A stretch of 20,723 nt of DNA, from the NCBI GenBank assembly GCA_035651595.1, contig DASRFJ010000290.1, positions 1 to 20,723 of the forward strand, read 5' to 3'. The DNA comes from JAFARZ01 sp035651595. GTDB taxonomy: Bacteria > Actinomycetota > Actinomycetes > Streptosporangiales > Streptosporangiaceae. Position 1 is the stretch's first letter. Each line of letters opens with the position of its first letter. Under the pieces are notes generated by a model. It saw nothing but the letters and a program-made list of their open reading frames with translations. It ran no database searches and was not told where the DNA came from. Positions 6,437 through 15,640 of this stretch are shown one piece after another. Position numbers and translations under genes: made by a program.

Positions 6437-9400
6437 TGGCTGGCGGCAAGTCCGGCGTCAGCCGGCGGCGGTGGATGATCCCGACCGTAGTGATGACAGT
6501 CCTCATCCTGGTAGCTGGTCTGGTAGCAGGAGTGAAGTTGCTGGTGACTGGCTGGGGGCCGGCGCCTGCCTCTGCCGCGGGCAAGCCGGTACCGGTGCAC
6601 ACCGTGCACGGCAGCACCGTCAAGGTCCCGGCGATGCACCCCTACCATGCGCCGCCGACTTCGTGGCCGGCCGCGCAGACCGCGACCGCGTCGCTCTCCA
6701 ATCCTGCCGCGGCCGGGAACAAGCCGCTGGCGCTGGCATCGGGACCGTCCGCCGGATCAAGCCGGGCCGGCAATCTGCCGGTGTGGGTCGGGCCACCCGA
6801 TGTCACGTCGCGGGCGCCTGGAGAGACTTCCACATCAGCGGTTGTTCACCCAGTGAGCCCCCCTGCTAGCTCTGTATCGCGGGTGCAGGTAAGCATGGCG
6901 TCGCATTCGATCGCTGCGGCGGCAGGCGTGCACGGGGTGGTGTTCAGTGTCGCTCGCGACGACGGGAGTATCGCTGCCGGACAAGTGCACGTGAGCCTGA
7001 ACTACACGTCGTTTGCCCACGCGTATGGTGGCGACTACGCGGCGCGGCTGCGACTTGTCGAGCTGCCGGCCTGCGCGCTGACCACACCCCAGATCGCCGC
7101 CTGCCGCAAGCAGATACCGCTGCAGACGGGGTCGGCCGACAGCGTGCGCGGCAGCGAGGTCGGCGCGGACGTCAGCCTGCCGGGTCTTGTTACCACCTCG
7201 GCGGAGGTCCGGGTCGATGGCACGGCCCTGACGTCGATGCTGACATCTTCGGCCACATCGTCCACGGTAGTCCTGGCCGCCACAGCAGCCGTCTCCGGTT
7301 CCGGCGGCGACTACTCGACCGAGCCGCTGTCGGAGACCAGCGAGTGGGTCAACGGCCCTTCGTCTGGTGCGTACACGAACTCGTACAAGATCACCGTGCC
7401 GCCCGTGCCTGGTGGCCTCGAACCGACGGTGAGCCTGCAATACAACTCGCAGGCCACCGACGGGCTCACGTCTGCCACCAACAACCAGGCGTCCTGGATC
7501 GGCGACGGCTGGGACTATTCCCCAGGGTTCATCGAGACCGAGTTCAAGCCATGCTCGTCACAGACGAATGGCGGGTTTAACCCCGACACGGGCGACCTAT
7601 GCCCGGACAGCACCGGCCAGATCACGACCCTGTCGCTGAACGGGACTAGCACGTCACTGGTGCACGGCACGAGCGGCTGGAAAGCGGAGGCCGACGACGG
7701 CGCGAGGGTTCAGGATCTTGGAAGCGTCGGTACAGCCTCGGAGTACTGGGAGGTGACCCAGGCGGACGGCACGAGCTACTACTTCGGGCTGAACCAGCTG
7801 CCCGGTTACGCGACGGGCGACCAGACCACGAACAGCGCGTGGACGGCGCCAGTCTGGGAGACCAAACAGTACCTCCCCGAAGTGTGGCGGTGGAACCTGG
7901 ACTACGTCACCGACACGCACGGCGACGCCATCGCCTACTTCTACAACACCCAGACCAACTACTACGCCGAAGACAACGGCACCACCGGCACCGCCCAGTA
8001 CACCCAGGGCGGAACCCTCGCCAAGATCGAATACGGCGCGCGAGACGGCAGCATCTACACCCATACCCCGGCCGCCCAGGTGAACTTCACCACCAGCAGC
8101 ACCCGCCAGGACGCCCCCACCGATCTAAGCTGTGCGTCAGGTGCCGCCTGCACAGTGACCGCGCCGACATTCTGGACCGGCGCCGCGCTCACCGGCATCA
8201 GCACTCAATCGCTGGCGGGTAGTTCGCTGCAGAATGTCGACTCCTGGGCCCTGTCCGGCACCTATCCGGCGACAAACGACCCCACAACGTCTCCGTCGCT
8301 GTGGCTGACCTCGATCACCCGCACCGGCCAGGACGGCCCGGCCAGCATCACGCTGCCCGCGGAATCATTCGCCGGAACCCCGATGCCCAATCGGGTCCAG
8401 ACCGCCGCAGACACTGCAGCCGGATACTCGCTGATCACCCGGCTCCGGCTCACCTCGGTCACTAATGAGACCGGCGGCACCACGACCGTCAGATACTCGG
8501 GTGAGGACCCAGCGTGCAGCTCAGGAAGCTTCCCGACCATCTACCAGAACAGCACGCTGTGCTACCCCGGGTATTGGCTCCCGCCAGGCGCAACAACACA
8601 GGTACTTGACTGGTTCAACCTGCACACCGCCGGCAAGGTGACCGATACCGACACCACGGGCGGCGATCCCCCGGTCATCAGCAATTACATCTTCACCACT
8701 CCGGGCTGGCACTTCGACGACGACACAGTATCCAGATCATTGACGAAGACGTGGGACCAGTGGCGCGGCTTCCGCACCGTGACAACAGAAACCGGAACGG
8801 CCCCGGACCCGGTCACCGAAACAGTCGACACCAACTTCCAGGGAATGTCCGGCGACAAGAGCGGCTGCACGCCCACCCCATGCAACACCACCGTGACCCT
8901 GACTTCCACCCACGGCGACACGGCCACCGACTCCGACCAGTACGCGGGCATGACGTTCGAATCGATCGTCTACAACGGCGCCGGAACCGGCACCCAGGTC
9001 ACCGACACCATCCACACCACGACCAGCACCATGACCGGCACCGACTCCAAGACCAGCATCAGCTCCTTCGTGGCCGAGGAAAACGGAACCAAGACCTACA
9101 CGGCGCTCGCCGGAGGCAGCAACAGAGAATCGACGGTCTCCTACACCTACGACACGCACGGACGAGTCAGCACCCAGTCGGATGTGCCAGACACCACCGA
9201 CGCAAGCCAGGACACCTGCACAACCACGACGTATAACACTGACACCACCGACTGGGTGTTCAACCAGCAGGCAGAAGTAAACATCACCGCCCTGCCCTGC
9301 ACGACATCGCCGACGCAAGCATCACAAATCGTCTCGGACATCAAATACACCTACAACAGCGGAGGTGACATCACCCAGACCCAGAAGGCGTCCGCCGTGA

Positions 9401-12400
9401 CCGTCACCGTCCCGAACACCATCAGGTATACATACGCCACCGTCCAGGCCGCCACCTACGACCAGTACGGCCGGGTGCTTACCTCCGCCGACGCGGACCA
9501 GCGGATCACCACCACCGCCTACACCCCGGCCACCGGCGCGGAACCCACTTCGGCGCAGGTCACCGACCCGGCCACCCTGGTCACCACCACCACCTATGAC
9601 CCCGCGCGGGACCTGGCAACTGGTGTGACTGACCCGGCTGGCTATCAGACAGCGGAAACCTACGACGCGCTCGGCCGCGAAACCGCCTCATGGTCCGCCG
9701 GCAACCCCACCTCCGGCCCGGCAGTGGACAAGTACACCTACACTGTCAGCAACACCGCCCCGTCGGTGACCACCCAGCAGACCGAGGTACCCGGCGGCGG
9801 CTACTCCACGACCGAGGCCATCAACGACTCGTTCGGCCAGCCCCGCGAGACCCAGACCCAGACCGCGGGTGGCGGCACCAACGTCAGCGACACCTCCTAC
9901 AGTTCCGATGGATGGAAGTCGCTGATCTCCGACCCGTACTACGTCAGCGGCGCCCCGTCCGCGACACTGGTCGCGGCAGCTTCGAGCAGCGTGCCGTCAC
10001 AGACCGGGTACGTCTACGACGGCGACGGCCGGGTCACCAAGCAGATCGCCTACGCGCTCGGCACCGAAACCTGGGAAACCGACTCGACCTACGGCGGCAA
10101 CTACGTCACCGTCGTCCCGCCATCCGGCGGCACCAGCCAGACCACCTTCACCGACGGCCGCGGCCTCACCACCGCCATCTACCAGTACCACGCAGGCGTT
10201 CCCGCCGACCCCACCGACCCAGCCGCCGACTACGACAAGACCGGCTACACCTACACCCCGGCTAAGCAGCTCGCCACCATCACCGACGCCGCCGGCAACG
10301 GCTGGTCTGACACATATGACCTGCTCGGTGACCAGGTCAGCCAGACCGATCCGGACGCCGGGATTTCGACCAGCACCTACGACAACGCCAAACAGCTGAT
10401 CTCCACGACCGACGCCCGCGGCAAGACGATCTCCTACACCTACGACGGCGACGGGCGGAAAACCGCCGACTACGACACCACCGGTGGCGCCCTCGAAACC
10501 ACCGCCGACCAGCTCTCGTCGTGGACTTATGACACGCTGGCGAAGGGCAAGCTAACGTCCTCGACGTCATTCTCGGGCGGGGCGTCGTACATTGAGCAGG
10601 TCACCGGGTACAACACACAGGGCATGCCGTCGGGGAGCGAGACGATTATCCCGACGATGCAGGGCGCGCTCGCCGGAGCTTACACGACTTCCTACACTTA
10701 CGCGCCGAGCGGCCAGATGACCTCCTACACCGACTCCGCCGTCGGCGGGTTGCCTGCCGAGACGATCACTAGCGGGTACGACAGCGTCGGCGAACCCGAC
10801 TCGCTGACCGGCACCAGCACGTATGTCGACTCGCTGACCTACACCAACTTGGGCCAGCCGCTCCAGTACACACTAGGCACCGCAACAGAGCCGGCCTACA
10901 TCACCGACTCTTACGACCCGCAGACAAACCGCGTCACCGAACAGAACACCCAGACCGGCACCGCCAAGACCTCCATCGATGACCTGCACTACACCTACGA
11001 CAACGCAGGCAACGCCACATCGGAGGCCGACACCCCATCCGGGGTCAGCTCCGCAACCGACGTCCAGTGTTTCCACTACGACTACCTCGGCCGGCTCACC
11101 CAAGCCTGGGCACAAGGCAACACCGGCTGCGCTGGCACCCCGTCCGCATCCGCCGAAGGCGGTGCCGCCGCCTACTGGAACACCTACACCTATGACGTGA
11201 CAGGCAACCTCACCGGCATCACCTCCACCACCCCGGCTGGTGCCGTCACGACTACCACCGACGCCTTTCCAGCAGCCAGAGGGACGCGACCCCACGCCAT
11301 TACCTCACAGACAGCGACCACTACCTCAGGCAGCACCGGGATCAGCTATACCTATGACGCCGCGGGGAACCTAGCCACGGTCACCGGACCATCCCAAGAT
11401 CAGACCCTCACCTGGAACGACGCCGGGAAGCCCAGCCAAGACACTGTCACCCCTAGCGGCGGAAGCGCAAGGGAGATCACCTACACCTACGACGCCAGCG
11501 GTGTCCTGCTCCTAAGCGCCGACCCTAGAACGACCACCCTCTACTTGCCAGACGAGGAACTGTCCCTAAGCGCTGGGACGGTCAGCGGCACCCGCTACTA
11601 CAGTCTCGGCACCACCATCGTCGCGGCCAGGACCGGCGCATCCGCCGTCGACTACTTGGCCGGGGACACTCAGGGAACAGACTCAGTCGCTATCGACGCT
11701 GCCACCCTTGCCCTCACTCGCCGCTACTTCGACCCATATGGCAACCCCCGTGGGCCGGTACCCTCCAGCTTCCCCGCTGGCCGCAAAGGATTCATCGGCG
11801 GCATTGACGACAGCACCACTGCCCTGACCGACCTGGGCGCCCGCGAGTACCAGCCCGCCACCGGCTCCTTCATCTCCCCCGACCCTCTCCTCAAACCCTA
11901 CGACCCTCAGAACCTCAACCCCTACGCCTACGCCGACGGCAACCCGACCACTTACTCCGACCCGAGCGGCGCCACCAACCCGAAGACTAATGGTGGAGGC
12001 GGTGCAGGTGGCGGCAACGGCAATCCAGCCGCAAGCAGCGGCCCGAGAGGGTGTGCCTCGGTCCAGGTTGGTGGGGTGCTGTTCCCGTGCAACACTCCGA
12101 ATCTCAGAAATATAGAGAAAGCGTATAAGACCGAGCTGGGCCGCGGCATGACCGACGGATTTCCTGCCGGAACCGAAGCCGGTAAGCTCAATGCTCTAGA
12201 AGCGGCCTGCGGAATGACCAAGTGCCCCCCGCAGCTGACGAAAGAACTGGTCAATATGCACTTCAAAATATTGGGGGCAGTATTCGGAGGGCTATTCAAT
12301 CTCGGCCTTGCGGCCATAGGCGAATTCGGCGCATCAACGGAGGGAGACGAATCTGCATTCGGCCAGAATCGTCTGCTCGCAGGGGAATTCGATGCCAATG

Positions 12401-13239
12401 AGGACGTATCGATCCTCGATCGGCAGCTAGGTACCTGCAACTCATTCGCTGGAAATACGCGGGTGCTGCTATCCGACGGGACGAGTGTTCCGATTCGCGC
12501 TGTACGCGTCGGCGACAAGGTTATGGCGACCAACCCGCTGACAGGCAAGACTGGCGCCGAGCCTGTCACGAGGCTTATCGTCACCGCAACAGATCAGGAT
12601 TTCACCGCTCTCACCGTCAAGACGCCGTCCGGGCGCGCAACCGTGATCTCAACCATGCACCACCCCTACTGGGACGCGACAACCGGACGCTGGACCGACG
12701 CAGCCTCGCTCCGAATCGGTGACCGGCTTCGCTCACTTACCAGCGGCGCAGCTACAGTCACAGGAGTTTACAACTACCTAGGGCATCAGCTAACCTATAA
12801 CCTAACCGTAGGTAGTCTGCACACCTATTATGTTGATGCAGATGCCGTTTTTGTACTGGTCCATAACAGCAATATACCCTGCGGCTTTGGTTACGACAGT
12901 GCTTTTGACAGTGGGACTAGCGCCTACGACGACTCTCTCACGAGAGCTGGACGCGCATACCAGAAACATATGCTCGATAAAGGCGGGAATGGCAAATCCG
13001 GCAAGTTCCTCCCTTACGAGGCTGGTGCAAATATTAATGATAGCGGAAAGCAGCTCCTGATGGAGATACTCACGGACCCGGATGCTGATTTTGAGCACAT
13101 CACTCGCGGCCGCTTTAGCGGAGGCTATACGATCGTATCTAATATGATCATCGATGGGCGCGATCAGTTCTTCGGGGCGACTTTTGATGCGAACGGGAAA
13201 TTCCAATTCTTCGGAGCGTATCCTTCCCATGGTGGATAG
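6436..13239 (+). CDS. Secreted RHS/SpvB-like polymorphic toxin with HINT domain and C-terminal toxin
   Basis: About 2267 residues. RRRW is followed by a hydrophobic segment at 15-33, then AxA-like sites near 46, so it is exported or membrane-anchored. Residues about 299-375 resemble the SpvB/TcdB-like beta-propeller start (SETSEWVNG, VSLQYNSQ, GDGWDYSPGFIE). Many YD repeats (YTYDTHGRV, STYDNAKQL, YTYDGDGRK, YTYDAAGNL) span roughly 870-1700 and would form the RHS cocoon. The RHS-associated core is at about 1762-1845 (RYFDPYGNPRG, LGAREYQPATGSFISPDPL, NPYAYADGNP). A pretoxin-HINT domain runs from C2001 (CNSFAGNTRVLLSDG) through STMHHPYW to VLVHN (H2143, N2144). The last 123 residues are the toxin tip. 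ATG 6436 was chosen because of the TGATG overlap; GTG 6433 is the alternative. DNA from about 12090 on is visibly AT-richer, as expected for an exchangeable tip. Confidence 0.9.
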   Translation: MAGGKSGVSRRRWMIPTVVMTVLILVAGLVAGVKLLVTGWGPAPASAAGKPVPVHTVHGSTVKVPAMHPYHAPPTSWPAAQTATASLSNPAAAGNKPLALASGPSAGSSRAGNLPVWVGPPDVTSRAPGETSTSAVVHPVSPPASSVSRVQVSMASHSIAAAAGVHGVVFSVARDDGSIAAGQVHVSLNYTSFAHAYGGDYAARLRLVELPACALTTPQIAACRKQIPLQTGSADSVRGSEVGADVSLPGLVTTSAEVRVDGTALTSMLTSSATSSTVVLAATAAVSGSGGDYSTEPLSETSEWVNGPSSGAYTNSYKITVPPVPGGLEPTVSLQYNSQATDGLTSATNNQASWIGDGWDYSPGFIETEFKPCSSQTNGGFNPDTGDLCPDSTGQITTLSLNGTSTSLVHGTSGWKAEADDGARVQDLGSVGTASEYWEVTQADGTSYYFGLNQLPGYATGDQTTNSAWTAPVWETKQYLPEVWRWNLDYVTDTHGDAIAYFYNTQTNYYAEDNGTTGTAQYTQGGTLAKIEYGARDGSIYTHTPAAQVNFTTSSTRQDAPTDLSCASGAACTVTAPTFWTGAALTGISTQSLAGSSLQNVDSWALSGTYPATNDPTTSPSLWLTSITRTGQDGPASITLPAESFAGTPMPNRVQTAADTAAGYSLITRLRLTSVTNETGGTTTVRYSGEDPACSSGSFPTIYQNSTLCYPGYWLPPGATTQVLDWFNLHTAGKVTDTDTTGGDPPVISNYIFTTPGWHFDDDTVSRSLTKTWDQWRGFRTVTTETGTAPDPVTETVDTNFQGMSGDKSGCTPTPCNTTVTLTSTHGDTATDSDQYAGMTFESIVYNGAGTGTQVTDTIHTTTSTMTGTDSKTSISSFVAEENGTKTYTALAGGSNRESTVSYTYDTHGRVSTQSDVPDTTDASQDTCTTTTYNTDTTDWVFNQQAEVNITALPCTTSPTQASQIVSDIKYTYNSGGDITQTQKASAVTVTVPNTIRYTYATVQAATYDQYGRVLTSADADQRITTTAYTPATGAEPTSAQVTDPATLVTTTTYDPARDLATGVTDPAGYQTAETYDALGRETASWSAGNPTSGPAVDKYTYTVSNTAPSVTTQQTEVPGGGYSTTEAINDSFGQPRETQTQTAGGGTNVSDTSYSSDGWKSLISDPYYVSGAPSATLVAAASSSVPSQTGYVYDGDGRVTKQIAYALGTETWETDSTYGGNYVTVVPPSGGTSQTTFTDGRGLTTAIYQYHAGVPADPTDPAADYDKTGYTYTPAKQLATITDAAGNGWSDTYDLLGDQVSQTDPDAGISTSTYDNAKQLISTTDARGKTISYTYDGDGRKTADYDTTGGALETTADQLSSWTYDTLAKGKLTSSTSFSGGASYIEQVTGYNTQGMPSGSETIIPTMQGALAGAYTTSYTYAPSGQMTSYTDSAVGGLPAETITSGYDSVGEPDSLTGTSTYVDSLTYTNLGQPLQYTLGTATEPAYITDSYDPQTNRVTEQNTQTGTAKTSIDDLHYTYDNAGNATSEADTPSGVSSATDVQCFHYDYLGRLTQAWAQGNTGCAGTPSASAEGGAAAYWNTYTYDVTGNLTGITSTTPAGAVTTTTDAFPAARGTRPHAITSQTATTTSGSTGISYTYDAAGNLATVTGPSQDQTLTWNDAGKPSQDTVTPSGGSAREITYTYDASGVLLLSADPRTTTLYLPDEELSLSAGTVSGTRYYSLGTTIVAARTGASAVDYLAGDTQGTDSVAIDAATLALTRRYFDPYGNPRGPVPSSFPAGRKGFIGGIDDSTTALTDLGAREYQPATGSFISPDPLLKPYDPQNLNPYAYADGNPTTYSDPSGATNPKTNGGGGAGGGNGNPAASSGPRGCASVQVGGVLFPCNTPNLRNIEKAYKTELGRGMTDGFPAGTEAGKLNALEAACGMTKCPPQLTKELVNMHFKILGAVFGGLFNLGLAAIGEFGASTEGDESAFGQNRLLAGEFDANEDVSILDRQLGTCNSFAGNTRVLLSDGTSVPIRAVRVGDKVMATNPLTGKTGAEPVTRLIVTATDQDFTALTVKTPSGRATVISTMHHPYWDATTGRWTDAASLRIGDRLRSLTSGAATVTGVYNYLGHQLTYNLTVGSLHTYYVDADAVFVLVHNSNIPCGFGYDSAFDSGTSAYDDSLTRAGRAYQKHMLDKGGNGKSGKFLPYEAGANINDSGKQLLMEILTDPDADFEHITRGRFSGGYTIVSNMIIDGRDQFFGATFDANGKFQFFGAYPSHGG

Positions 13240-13828
13240 TACTAGTGGTCTCGCTTCTTATGATGCGGCACGCGATATTCTTGACGGGCTGATCGGATCA
13301 CGTCTGACTCTTGTCAGGTATCTGATGCTCCTGTGGTCCAGCGCGCGCGAGAGGTCGACTGATGCCTTGGATGTTCTCGACGAGGCTATCGAGCTGACGT
13401 TCGATAGTGGACCAATTTACCTGCACTGGGTTATGGATGCCGATGCTGGAGGCATCGAGCTCTACCGCGAAGCGCTGGCTGACGTTGATCCTGAATACGG
13501 CGAGCTTCTGGATGTGTCGTCCGATTCGCAATGGTCGAACCGGATCGGCGCCCGTGTCATAAGAGCTGGGATCGCCGTCCACCAGCCAATCGACCCCCGC
13601 GGGATTGACGCTTTCGGCGAGTGGGTCTGGGCCGTACGCTTGGAGTTCGATGACGCTCCGCCTGTGGTTATCGCCCTTGGCGACCTCGACCAGGACGAGA
13701 ATCATCTCAAGACGGTTCCCCGATTTTCGCCGGATAATCTTCTTGTGCTTTTCAGCAAAGAAGTCGCCCAAAGTTACCAAAACGAGACTAGCAAAGGTTC
13801 GTCCTGGGGCGACACGGTTACTCGATGA
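13229..13828 (+). CDS. Probable immunity protein for the RHS toxin
   Basis: ATG 13229 lies inside the last codons of the RHS gene (11-base overlap with its TAG at 13237-13239), with GGAG at 13213-13216. The 199-residue product is acidic and soluble, without a signal peptide. It has an N-terminal helical region (LVRYLMLLWSSARERSTDAL) and a C-terminal part with alternating strands (GEWVWAVRLEFDDAPPVVIA, LGDLDQDENHLK). I do not recognise a named immunity family. The role is inferred from position: immunity genes almost always directly follow the toxin tip, often overlapping it, and are acidic and cytosolic. It shares the lower-GC composition of the tip, which suggests that both moved together. 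Confidence 0.7.
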   Translation: MVDSTSGLASYDAARDILDGLIGSRLTLVRYLMLLWSSARERSTDALDVLDEAIELTFDSGPIYLHWVMDADAGGIELYREALADVDPEYGELLDVSSDSQWSNRIGARVIRAGIAVHQPIDPRGIDAFGEWVWAVRLEFDDAPPVVIALGDLDQDENHLKTVPRFSPDNLLVLFSKEVAQSYQNETSKGSSWGDTVTR

Positions 13829-14375
13829 AGGATCAGGAGCCGCGGTCCTCGAGCCGTTTGAGCTTGGCGCGGACGTCTCGCTCTGCCGGCCGTTAGGTTG
13901 AGCGTGGCCCGCTGGGCGGCCCTCGCGCAGGTCACCGCCTCGCCGGTCTCCGCTCGCTGATGCCGGGCATGAGCTGGAACGGCTGAGGATAGCCGGACAG
14001 GTCATCACCCAGCTGATAGCCGGGCCGCACTGGCACCACGACCCGCTTCTTGCGTCCCGCCACCGCCTCCTGGGACCCCGCCGGCTGTCCGGCTGCCTAC
14101 CCGCGTGATCCGGCCCGGGGAGTCCTGCGAGCACCGGGGGTACTGGAGACGCCGCCGGACCGGGAATCACGAGAAGTGTCACTGAGCGGGGAAGCCGTCA
14201 CCTCATCCGCGCGGCAAGCCGGGCTTCGTCACCGGTCTGAGTGCGATGGCTGTCACCAGCTGGGTGGCGGGTTCCTCTGGTCACGCACCAGGACCGGTGC
14301 CTGAGCGGCCGGGCTTGCCGGACACGGCACGGCGCTGGCAGCCGTGACCGGCCCCATGGCGGGCACCGCCGGCCA
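13829..14375. other. Region without a supported gene
   Basis: About 550 bases after the immunity gene. Open frames on both strands are arginine/proline-rich shadows. One short plus-strand stretch near 13975-14050 (ERLRIAGQVITQLIAG in one frame) looks helix-like but is bounded by stops and has no start. I find no transposase, tRNA or repeat, and no clear terminator hairpin with a T-tract. Confidence 0.45.
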
Positions 14376-15193
14376 TCAACTGAACGTACTCGTAGTGGTA
14401 CTCGCCGGCGGAGGGGGGCCGGTTACTACCGGGATTATCGACCATGCAACGACCTCTACCTCGTTCCCGGTGTCGCCGAACGCCATGTTGCCGGCGCCGG
14501 CGTTGCCGGGGATATTGCTGGAGAAGGCGTGATTGACGCCATCGCAGGTCATCGTGACGGCCCTGCTGCCGATGGCGACGTTGCCGTGGCCGTTGTCCTG
14601 GGCGGCGTCGATCATGGCGGCTCGGCTGGGCGAGGTGCAGGTGTAGGAGCCGGTCACGGTGATGGTGCCGCCTCCGGGGGGAAGGTCGCGGTCGGGTCGA
14701 TGTGCATGGTTATGGTGCTCACGAGGTTGTCGGTGCTAGCGGTGACGGCGGTGCCGCCGTCGTCGAGGGTGGCGACGGCGGAGATGTCCTGGCTGTCGTT
14801 CATGCCGACCTGCACCGCGGTGACGGTCTGGGTATGGTTAACGTCGCCGGGCCCGCAGGCAACGCCGGTTTCGCCGCTGGTGTCGTTGCCGGCCTGGTCG
14901 AAGTCGACCCGCAGCTGCGCCTGCCCGTTGGGGGTGGTGACGGTGCAGGTGTAGGTGACCGTGGCGGTGACGGTGGCCAGGCCGGCGGTGACGCTGCCCG
15001 GGTTGACGCTGACGTCCAGCAGGGCGGTTACCTGGCTGGCGGCGCGCGCGGGCGGCGCGTGCTGGACGGAGTACGTCCACAGCCCGCCGGCCAGCGCCAG
15101 CGCCGCGGCTAGGGCTCCGAGCGCGCGTTTCCTCGGGTGAGCCAGGGCAGTGGTGATCATCTGCGCAGGATCGGGATGTCTGCTCCTTTTCAT
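14376..15193 (-). pseudogene. Secreted two-domain beta-rich protein split by a -1 frameshift
   Basis: From ATG 15193 the first frame gives a basic N-terminus (RKRALGALAAALALAGGLWT), a hydrophobic signal segment at about 25-40 and ARAASQ as a cleavage-like site. A Thr/Val-rich domain with two cysteines follows (VTYTCTVTTPNGQAQLRVDF, TGVACGPGDVNHTQTVTAVQ), and the frame stops after ATFPPEAAPSP. A one-base shift in the C run at 14676-14681 continues without interruption: FPPGGGTITVTGSYTCTSPS, then AVTMTCDGVNHAF, ending at TGA 14376. The two halves are similar (VT-TYTC...V-C--GVNH), so the full protein would carry two Ig-like repeats over about 270 residues. Function is unknown; it is probably cell-surface or extracellular. 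The shift could be decay, sequencing error or programmed slippage. The start lacks an obvious ribosome site. Confidence 0.65.
14675..14681 (-). other. CCCCCCG slippery-type heptamer at the frame switch
   Basis: On the minus strand the frame switch falls on C-CCC-CCG, which fits the X-XXY-YYZ form of -1 slippery sites and precedes GGAGGC. A simple loss of one C from a seven-C run gives the same result. The sequence alone cannot separate these. Confidence 0.4.
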
Positions 15194-15565
15194 CGGAACG
15201 GCTGTTCATTACTGATTGTAGTCTTTCTGTTGCTATGTGTCACCAGACCTGAGGTTGCCGCCTGTCAGGCGTGCGAGCCCGGGCGGGAGCAGGACCGGGC
15301 GGCGGCTGATGGTCAGGCAGGCATATTGAGCTCGTTCAGCCTGAATTGGCTGTCAGAACCCCGCCATGCCGATGGCGGCTACTTACCTGCAGGACTCGTC
15401 CAGGAACCACCCGAAAGCCGACGGGCCCGCGCCACATCGCTCGCGTAAAATAGTCGAGGCTGAGAAAGGCCGCTGAGTTGCACTTAAGCACGCGGCTTTC
15501 CGCATCGTACGCACGGTGCTTGATAGCAACTCGGTATCGCGAGTGCCGCCTGTTGTCAGGGTTTT
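15194..15565. other. Intergenic region with hairpins, no gene
   Basis: No supported coding sequence. It contains a hairpin at 15361-15378 (7-bp arms CCGCCAT/ATGGCGG with loop GCCG), not followed by a T-run in either direction and so only a weak terminator candidate. It also contains the larger inverted repeat at 15475-15532. The interval separates the secreted protein gene, which is divergent, from the tRNA-like remnant. Confidence 0.5.
15475..15532. repeat. 58-bp inverted repeat (17-bp arms, 14/17 matches)
   Basis: The left arm 15475-15491 (GAGTTGCACTTAAGCAC) and right arm 15516-15532 (GTGCTTGATAGCAACTC) pair at 14 of 17 positions. The 24-base loop contains a smaller hairpin, GCGG-CTTT-CCGC. 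It lies about 40 bp before the tRNA-like remnant, a position where integrase or excisionase sites often occur, but no such protein is encoded next to it now. Confidence 0.75.
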
Positions 15566-15640
15566 CTCGTGGTAGCATCGCGGTACAGCATGACGGCCTC
15601 CCGGAGCCGAGTGCGCAGGTTCGAATCCTGCTGGGGGCGC
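15566..15640 (+). pseudogene. tRNA-Arg(CCG)-like remnant, candidate attachment site
   Basis: The 3' two-thirds match a tRNA-Arg(CCG). The anticodon arm is at 15594-15609 (stem CGGC/GCCG) and the variable loop GTGC at 15611-15614. The T arm is GCAGG-TTCGAAT-CCTGC at 15615-15631, followed by the acceptor strand TGGGGGC and discriminator G at 15632-15639. A D-arm-like stretch with GGTA lies at 15573-15590. Two defects argue against function. The anticodon loop reads CTCCCGGA, eight bases instead of the expected seven (CTCCGGA). The seven bases at 15566-15572 do not pair with the 3' acceptor strand. A preserved 3' part with a foreign 5' part is what integration at a tRNA 3' end leaves behind, so this may be an old att site. 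Confidence 0.55.

Noticed and set aside
13298..14182. 294-codon minus-strand frame over the immunity gene
   Set aside because: It runs antisense to the immunity gene and continues into low-complexity Arg/Pro sequence without a recognisable domain.
14241..15112. Plus-strand frames rich in Gly/Val/Asp
   Set aside because: They are antisense to the secreted two-domain protein, whose signal peptide, cysteines and internal repeat are coherent on the minus strand.
15361..15378. Intrinsic terminator
   Set aside because: A stable 7-bp hairpin is present but there is no T-tract on either side, so I do not call it a terminator.
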